This document shows positions 6,687 through 11,041 of a DNA stretch of 11,041 nucleotides, in pieces. How positions within the stretch are numbered: position 1 is the stretch's first letter; the number at the start of each line of letters is the position of its first letter. Below the pieces are notes generated by a model, which had not been told where the DNA came from, ran no database searches, and worked only from the letters and a program-made list of their open reading frames with translations. The translations under genes and the position numbers were made by a program. Source of the DNA: Candidatus Heimdallarchaeota archaeon (GTDB lineage: Archaea > Asgardarchaeota > Heimdallarchaeia > Hodarchaeales > LC-3); NCBI GenBank assembly GCA_027364495.1, contig DAHXPE010000391.1, forward strand, positions 1 through 11,041. The letters are read 5' to 3'.

Positions 6687-6947
6687 AGTAAAATTTTATT
6701 TATTTGTTTCTGAGTCTTTTTTTATATTCAGACTTATAAAATATTCTACTTTCTTTTTTGAAATCGATAAAAATCATTTTTACTTTAATTTTTGCTTTAA
6801 TACTCTTAGAATAATTCTATTTACTCAATATACTTTATAAATGATCCATTTTCGGCTTTATCTAGGCTGAATAGGTTTACCTAGCTAAATAAGATGAGTT
6901 AAAAACAGAATACAAAAATATTGGATAAAATCGATTTTTCATTCACA
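6687..6947. other. Intergenic region before the GTPase cluster
   Basis: AT-rich, with no convincing gene. The open plus-strand frame 6658-6840 is Phe/Ile/Leu-rich low-complexity translation of T-rich DNA. A short hairpin (CTAGG at 6862-6866, CCTAG at 6880-6884) is the only structured element noticed. Confidence 0.4.
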
Positions 6948-6991
6948 AAGTATTTAAATTCTTAAGATTAATGTAATACGTAATAAACGTG
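6948..6991 (+). promoter_or_regulatory. Promoter of GTPase gene 1, shared design with gene 3
   Basis: AAGTATTTAAATT (TATA box, 6948-6960) is followed, 28 bases from its first base, by ATACGTAATAAACGTG (6976-6991), placed where archaeal transcription starts are expected. The promoter of GTPase gene 3 has AAGTATATAAATT and ATACGTAATAATCGTG at exactly the same spacing. A further similar stretch, TAAA then TAAYTTTC, follows in both. The leader to the ATG at 7114 would be about 130 bases, long for an archaeon. Confidence 0.6.
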
Positions 6992-7011
6992 TAAACAATA
7001 ATTTTCAGGTA

Positions 7012-7053
7012 ATGAGTAAAAATAAAGATAAAGAACATAGATGTCACCATTGA
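7012..7053 (+). other. Possible leader mini-ORF before GTPase 1
   Basis: ATG to TGA encodes 13 residues, MSKNKDKEHRCHH, shortly after the predicted transcription start and preceded by AGGT. Past the TGA the frame stays open for 17 codons (basic, ending KRRN) to a second TGA at 7105-7107. It may be a regulatory leader peptide, a remnant of a small basic protein, or chance. Confidence 0.25.
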
Positions 7054-7074
7054 CTTAAAAAATACTTAAAAAAT
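7053..7074 (+). repeat. 11-bp tandem duplication in the GTPase 1 leader
   Basis: ACTTAAAAAAT occurs twice back to back (7053-7063 and 7064-7074). It is probably slippage on an A-rich tract; a functional role is not evident. Confidence 0.55.
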
Positions 7075-7113
7075 ATGTTTGCACAGTTTGGTAAAAGAAG
7101 AAACTGATTCGGT

Positions 7114-7719
7114 ATGCCATTACGAGACTTAGATTTTATGCTCAATCCCGGAAGCGTTAGAAATTCTAAAAAAGCCATAACTAAAATTGCTATAATTGGT
7201 GATAGTGGTGTTGGCAAAACAAGCTTAATGGAACGATTTGTAAATTCGAGATTTACTGATTCATACAATATGACTATTGGTGGTGGTTTTTATATTAAAA
7301 AATTACCATTGGGAAAAGGTGAATCTGAAATGATTCTCATTAGCGATGTTGCAGGTCAATCACGTTTTGCTAGTATCCGATCAGTTTTTTATAGTGGCGT
7401 CGAAATAGTTTTGGCTGTGTGTGACCTTTCTAGAAAAAATACTTTGACAAATTTGGAGAATTTATGGATCCCAGAATTTCTTAACTTGGCTTCAAAACCA
7501 GATTTTAGACCAAAATTTCAATTAATTGGCAATAAAAGTGATCTTACTGACCTATTAGTTATTTCCCTCAAAGATCTTGAAGAAACTGCAAGTAAATTAA
7601 CCATAAAATATCCACAAATTACCATTCTAAAACCAATTCTTATCACTAGTGCTAAATTGAATACTTTCATTGAAGAATCTGTTTCATCTAGAAAAAAGAT
7701 ATTTCCACAATTTGCTTAA
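7114..7719 (+). CDS. Small Ras-superfamily GTPase 1
   Basis: The product has 201 residues and all five G motifs. G1/P-loop is GDSGVGKTS at 29-37. The G2 switch I Thr is T54 in YNMTIG (Rab-like TIG). G3 is DVAGQ at 78-82 with the catalytic-type Gln. G4 is NKSD at 140-143. G5 is TSAK at 178-181. It should be a GTP/GDP molecular switch in the cytosol. About 22 residues precede the first strand, longer than in Ras. Only 20 residues follow SAK and they do not form a clear final helix; there is no C-terminal Cys for prenylation. The sequence is Rab/Ras-like but not assignable to a eukaryotic subfamily; Asgard archaea carry many such GTPases. No Shine-Dalgarno sequence precedes the ATG. The stop TAA is followed directly by TAG, and GTPase 2 starts 26 bases later, suggesting co-transcription from the promoter at 6948. 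Confidence 0.9.
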   Translation: MPLRDLDFMLNPGSVRNSKKAITKIAIIGDSGVGKTSLMERFVNSRFTDSYNMTIGGGFYIKKLPLGKGESEMILISDVAGQSRFASIRSVFYSGVEIVLAVCDLSRKNTLTNLENLWIPEFLNLASKPDFRPKFQLIGNKSDLTDLLVISLKDLEETASKLTIKYPQITILKPILITSAKLNTFIEESVSSRKKIFPQFA

Positions 7720-7745
7720 TAGAGTTATTTGTTAGATGGACTTAT

Positions 7746-8348
7746 ATGTTACTGTCAATTAATCATGTTGCAATAGGCTCAGATCCTTATACCCATCAAC
7801 ATAAGGATATTACCAAAATAGCCGTTATTGGGGACAGTGGGGTCGGCAAATCAAGTATAATTGAGAAATTCACAAATTCAATTTTTTCCAACGAATGCAA
7901 TATGACTATTGGTTTTAATGTCATTACAAAAGATAAAACTGATGATTTATTAAAACAAAACTTCTTGGTTTTGTTAGATGTATCAGGAAAAACTCGTTTT
8001 GCTGTTTTAAGAAAATCTTGCTATACCGGTGTCAATTTTTATTTAGCTGTGTGTGATTTAACATCTCCAGAATCATTACATAATTTGGAAACTAAATGGA
8101 TTCCTGAAATTATTGAGACTACATCAAAAATACAAAATAATAATATTATTATTAAAATAATTGGTAATAAAAAAGATTTACATGAAAAAATTGCTGTTTC
8201 TTATCAGGATTTAGAAATAGTGGCAAAAAGAATAAGTAGTAATTATTCAGAATTGAAAGTTCTGAAGCCTTGCGAATTAATTAGTGCTAAAGAGGATTTT
8301 ATTCCAGAAAAACTCTTTAAATTTTCAATGGATAAAATTTACAAATGA
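7746..8348 (+). CDS. Small Ras-superfamily GTPase 2 with Lys in place of the switch II Gln
   Basis: The 200-residue paralogue of its neighbours has P-loop GDSGVGKSS at 29-37, switch I Thr in CNMTIG (T54), G4 NKKD at 141-144 and G5 SAK (180-182). Its G3 reads DVSGK (78-82): the residue equivalent to Ras Gln61 is Lys. In Ras, changes at this position strongly lower GTP hydrolysis, so this protein may stay GTP-bound or use another catalytic residue; that is inference for this family. The conserved paralogue signature LAVCDL ... LxNLExxWIPE is kept. The C-terminus is basic and can form a final helix better than in the other two; no lipidation Cys is present. It diverges most of the three and is more AT-rich. 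It lies 26 bases after GTPase 1 with no promoter-like sequence between, so the two are probably one transcript. Confidence 0.9.
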   Translation: MLLSINHVAIGSDPYTHQHKDITKIAVIGDSGVGKSSIIEKFTNSIFSNECNMTIGFNVITKDKTDDLLKQNFLVLLDVSGKTRFAVLRKSCYTGVNFYLAVCDLTSPESLHNLETKWIPEIIETTSKIQNNNIIIKIIGNKKDLHEKIAVSYQDLEIVAKRISSNYSELKVLKPCELISAKEDFIPEKLFKFSMDKIYK

Positions 8349-8429
8349 CCTTCTTTTTCACAAATAAAGGAAATTTAGATTTATTTTCAAATTGTTGTTT
8401 TCAATGAAAAATTCCCTGATACTTCAAGT
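8349..8429. other. Spacer after GTPase 2
   Basis: The T-rich CTTCTTTTTC directly after the stop codon could end the gene 1-2 transcript. TTTTCA (8381-8386) and TGAAAA (8404-8409) form a weak inverted repeat. No ORF is seen. Confidence 0.3.
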
Positions 8430-8473
8430 AAGTATATAAATTTGATTTAGAATTTTTATACGTAATAATCGTG
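8430..8473 (+). promoter_or_regulatory. Promoter of GTPase gene 3, shared design with gene 1
   Basis: AAGTATATAAATTT (TATA box, 8430-8443) stands 28 bases, first base to first base, from ATACGTAATAATCGTG (8458-8473). Both the 15/16 identical motif and the spacing equal those upstream of GTPase 1, and the distance from the motif to the ATG is 138 bases in both. A separate promoter implies that gene 3 is transcribed independently of genes 1-2 but under similar control. Confidence 0.6.
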
Positions 8474-8584
8474 CTAAAGGTAACTTTCGTAAATAATTGG
8501 CTTGTAACCTTTTTAGCAATTATCACATTTTTTACCGGCTATTTGAGACAAAATGATGCAGTAGAATATAGAATTGATTATTAG
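8471..8584 (+). other. Possible leader ORF before GTPase 3 (small membrane peptide)
   Basis: A GTG-initiated frame of 37 codons ends in TAG 11 bases before the GTPase 3 ATG. It would encode a hydrophobic helix (NWLVTFLAIITFFTGYL) with a polar, acidic tail. The GTG lies a few bases after the predicted transcription start, as in leaderless mRNAs. It has no Shine-Dalgarno sequence and no match in the gene 1 leader, so chance is quite possible. Confidence 0.25.
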
Positions 8585-8595
8585 AGTCATTATAA

Positions 8596-9198
8596 ATGCC
8601 TATCTCTGAAACAAAAATTGCTAGTGATTTTCAGGTAAGTTCTTCATCAAGAAGAAATATTTCAAAGCTCGTTCTTTTAGGGGACAGTGGCGTTGGAAAA
8701 ACAAGTTTAATAGAACGATTAGTTAATGCCAGGTTTAATCCCCTGTATAATATGACCATAGGAGTCAATTTAATTACTAAAAGATATTCAATTGGAATTA
8801 ATAATTATCAGGTATTAGTCTTTAGTGATGTTTCCGGACAAACACGTTTTGCTGATGTCAGAAAATCTTATTATACTGGTGTTGAGATTGTTCTTGCTGT
8901 TTGTGATCTCACCAATAGAAAAACTCTTGAGAATTTAGAATATGTCTGGATACCTGAATTTATTCGTTCTAATCCCGTAGAAGAAGGATTAAGAATTAAG
9001 ATTCAATTAATTGGTAATAAATTCGATCTTAAAAATGAATTAGAACTCTCAAAATATGATTTAGAAGAATCAGCTTATAGAATTGGGAATTTCTTCCCAG
9101 AAATATCATTGTTGAAACCTTGTCTTTTAACAAGCGCAAAGGACAATATTTTTGTGAATGAAACTTTTGGGGTTCCCAAGAATGTCATCTTTAGTTAA
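8596..9198 (+). CDS. Small Ras-superfamily GTPase 3
   Basis: The 200-residue product has a complete G-motif set: P-loop GDSGVGKTS at 29-37, switch I YNMTIGV (T54), G3 DVSGQ at 78-82, G4 NKFD at 141-144 and G5 TSAK at 179-182. It resembles GTPase 1 more than GTPase 2 in its P-loop flank (KTSL.ER.VN.RF) and in YxGVEIVLAVCDL ... WIPEF. As in GTPase 1, the region after SAK is short and not clearly helical, and no prenylation Cys is present. A Ser-rich stretch (about residues 15-18) lies in the N-terminal extension. It should act as a cytosolic GTP switch; the partner GEF or GAP is not identified here. It has its own promoter of the same design as gene 1, and converges with the minus-strand gene at 9229 across a 30-base gap. 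Confidence 0.9.
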   Translation: MPISETKIASDFQVSSSSRRNISKLVLLGDSGVGKTSLIERLVNARFNPLYNMTIGVNLITKRYSIGINNYQVLVFSDVSGQTRFADVRKSYYTGVEIVLAVCDLTNRKTLENLEYVWIPEFIRSNPVEEGLRIKIQLIGNKFDLKNELELSKYDLEESAYRIGNFFPEISLLKPCLLTSAKDNIFVNETFGVPKNVIFS

Positions 9199-9228
9199 AA
9201 TGATGTTTTCAATGTAAACGGAGCAAAA

Positions 9229-11041
9229 TTAAAGAATAAAATTGTCTAAAGTGTTTTTTCTCTTCCTTGTTTTTAAGTTCGCCTCTTTTTTAATTTTTAT
9301 AATGCCACAAATGTTATTTTTTCTTTCATCTGGATATGTACCTTTAAAATATTGACTGATACAACCATCTGTAAACTCTAATGTTTGTGCATCTGAAAGA
9401 TCCAATTCGTCTGAACTTATTTGAACACCAAAACGACTATTCTTTAATTTAACATGAATGATTATGTGTGCACGACCTACCATTTTTGTATCAATGACAA
9501 AATGTTCTCCTTTCAAAAATTCCGGTAAATTTTCTCCTCTGAATTTTGCTATTTCAGAATCCATCAATCCGTTTCCTAACAAATTTTTATTAGCATTGAT
9601 TTGTTCTTTTTGATTTATTTCTTCCCAAAGTTCACTTAATCGTTCAGGTGGTTCTAATGTCACCCAGTAAGTATTTACTAAGTATTCAATCATTGAATCC
9701 TTTTCATTTTTAGTTAGACATTCCCAAATTGGTAAAAGTAAATTCCACACCAGATTCCAATTCCTGGTTAAATAAAATTCAGTTATGTTTTGTAGTATTT
9801 GTGATTTAAACTGCTGTTTTAGTTCATAATTTTCCTTTGGATTTAAAATTAATTTTGAGAATGCTACATAATTTTTGATTTGCTCATTTTCACAAGATTT
9901 TTCGTCAATTGCTAATTGTAATACATCTGCTATTTCTTTAAATTCGTTAATGTCATCCCGTGCTAATGCTAAATACATGGACATGATATAATATTGTTCT
10001 AATTTTTTATTCTCTTCATTAATGTCCCATTGCACAGCGGCCAGTAATGGAATTAATTCCATTGACAAATTACGAGCTTCTTCTAAATTATTAAATTTGA
10101 AAAGATCTATTTCTCGTTGTACAAAAGTAAGGAATACGTTTTTATCTAATTGCTTTTCTATTCCTCTATTAATATATGTTTTCTTATTTTTTAATACCTT
10201 ATTCCAGTCTCTATAGTATTGATGTAATTTTTTTTCTTGCTTAATGACAATTCTATAATATGTTCTCAGGACAGGTCCATAATTACGAACTTCAAGATTT
10301 TGTAAAGTTAAAATTGCCTCCTCAACGTTTCCTTCTTCAATTAACGAAATTGCTTTATGAAGCTGTTCTTCACTTATTTGCTCGTTTTCGTAAGCTTTTT
10401 GATATTCCTGAAAATTTCCCTGATACTCACCAAATTCCTTTTGTAATTCAAAATTCTTCTTTTCGAGGGTAGAATTTCTAATATTTAATGATTCTGATTC
10501 CGCAATCAAAGATTTTAAAGAATTTTGGAATAAATCTGTAATATGATAATTATAATCATTCAATCTTCTTCTATCGTAATAATTTTTAATAGTGAAATCT
10601 AGTACCGTTTCCAAATCACTATATAAATGTAATATTTTTTTATAAAACAACATTTCTATGATTAGTTGAAATCCAGCCATCCATGAAATGTAAGGTGCAG
10701 TGTAATTGTATTGTATTGGTAGAATTGTGGATAGCTTTTTAGTTACTTCCTGGACTTCATGGTCATTAGAATAAATAACAGTCTGTAAACTCTTATTACC
10801 TCTATTTTTTAACAATTCAACTGCGTTTATTATCAAAGTGTGATCTGCGGTCTCTGCTTCTCTTAAACCTGTATATTCATTTAAATTTCCTTTGAAAAGA
10901 GGTTGCAGAATCTTAACCAGAACAGGGTCAAATTTTATTTTGAAAAAATTAATACGTGCACTTTCTTCACGCTTTTCTTGAAATATTCTATCAAATTCTT
11001 TTATTTCAAATATTGTGCTTAATTCTTTTTTTATTGAATCT
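9229..11041 (-). CDS. Large helical protein with coiled coil and TPR-like repeats (N-terminus off the window)
   Basis: The frame is open on the minus strand from the right edge to a TAA at 9229-9231, giving at least 603 residues. The TTG at 10834-10836 is merely an internal Leu codon, since the frame continues upstream with normal coding composition. Numbered from the edge, residues about 55-105 read ETADHTLIINAVELL then VIYSNDHEVQEV, which resembles the C-terminal half of a PIN-like nuclease fold (AD..I...A ... S.D.E), a tentative reading. Residues 173-218 are a coiled coil (LEKKNFELQKEF), and 223-255 form a TPR-like helical pair (EEGNVEEAILTLQNLE). A long all-helical region follows to about 505. 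Residues about 513-590 are a beta-rich domain (GRAHIIIHVKL, FKGTYPDE, ICGIIKIKK), and the tail is basic (KTRKRKN). No signal peptide or TM is visible. The function is unknown; a scaffold or repeat protein is likely. Confidence 0.75.
   Translation of the reverse strand, partial: DSIKKELSTIFEIKEFDRIFQEKREESARINFFKIKFDPVLVKILQPLFKGNLNEYTGLREAETADHTLIINAVELLKNRGNKSLQTVIYSNDHEVQEVTKKLSTILPIQYNYTAPYISWMAGFQLIIEMLFYKKILHLYSDLETVLDFTIKNYYDRRRLNDYNYHITDLFQNSLKSLIAESESLNIRNSTLEKKNFELQKEFGEYQGNFQEYQKAYENEQISEEQLHKAISLIEEGNVEEAILTLQNLEVRNYGPVLRTYYRIVIKQEKKLHQYYRDWNKVLKNKKTYINRGIEKQLDKNVFLTFVQREIDLFKFNNLEEARNLSMELIPLLAAVQWDINEENKKLEQYYIMSMYLALARDDINEFKEIADVLQLAIDEKSCENEQIKNYVAFSKLILNPKENYELKQQFKSQILQNITEFYLTRNWNLVWNLLLPIWECLTKNEKDSMIEYLVNTYWVTLEPPERLSELWEEINQKEQINANKNLLGNGLMDSEIAKFRGENLPEFLKGEHFVIDTKMVGRAHIIIHVKLKNSRFGVQISSDELDLSDAQTLEFTDGCISQYFKGTYPDERKNNICGIIKIKKEANLKTRKRKNTLDNFIL

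Noticed and set aside
7012..7107. Reading the TGA at 7051-7053 as a sense codon to give one 31-residue basic protein
   Set aside because: Nothing else in the window suggests TGA recoding, and the fragment is too short to judge.
10022..10472. Two plus-strand frames of 64 and 70 residues
   Set aside because: Both lie antisense within the large helical protein and have no start signals.
1..11041. tRNA genes, CRISPR arrays, complete insertion sequences
   Set aside because: No T-arm/acceptor pattern, no regularly spaced repeats, and no transposase with terminal repeats were seen on either strand.

Overview
The window looks like a piece of an AT-rich archaeal genome, most plausibly an Asgard archaeon (Lokiarchaeia/Heimdallarchaeia-like). 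This rests on three tandem Ras-superfamily small GTPases with intact P-loops, a single-pass surface protein with a cytosolic C-terminal zinc ribbon, secreted proteins rich in N-glycosylation sequons, TATA-type promoters with short leaders, and uninterrupted, fairly closely spaced genes. The lineage is inferred from gene content; no rRNA, tRNA or other phylogenetic marker is present.

Layout. Bases 1-2099 (minus strand) carry a large secreted protein that runs off the left edge and is interrupted by a single in-frame TAA after 84 codons; the next 614 codons stay open in the same frame. Bases 2399-3913 (minus) encode a type I membrane protein with an Asn-rich, probably beta-propeller ectodomain and a cytosolic CxxC-CxxC zinc ribbon. 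Bases 3914-4630 are a 717-base divergent intergenic region with a perfect 9-bp hairpin and, nearer the plus-strand gene, a palindrome followed by an inverted repeat around a TATA-like box. Bases 4631-5863 (plus) encode a 410-residue protein that is almost entirely coiled coil.

Bases 5864-7113 are gene-poor. They hold a decayed plus-strand gene whose readable part resembles the phosphocarrier HPr, with a visible 10-bp tandem duplication that shifts the frame, and a small intact acidic protein on the minus strand with a C-x4-C-x-C-P motif.

Bases 7114-9198 (plus) are the centrepiece: three paralogous small GTPases of 200-201 residues. Genes 1 and 2 are 26 bases apart and probably co-transcribed. 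Gene 3 has its own promoter, which closely matches that of gene 1: a TATA box, a fixed 28-base step to a 15/16 conserved motif at the expected transcription start, and the same 138-base distance to the start codon. GTPase 2 carries Lys where the other two have the catalytic Gln of switch II. Converging on gene 3 from the right is a large helical protein (9229 to the right edge, minus) with a coiled coil, TPR-like helices and possibly the remains of a PIN-like fold at its visible N-terminal side.

How the parts work together is inference. Switch-type GTPases lie near two long helical/coiled-coil proteins of the kind that can be scaffolds or effectors, and near two cell-surface proteins. Nothing in the sequence proves a functional link. 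No CRISPR array, complete insertion sequence or RNA gene was found.
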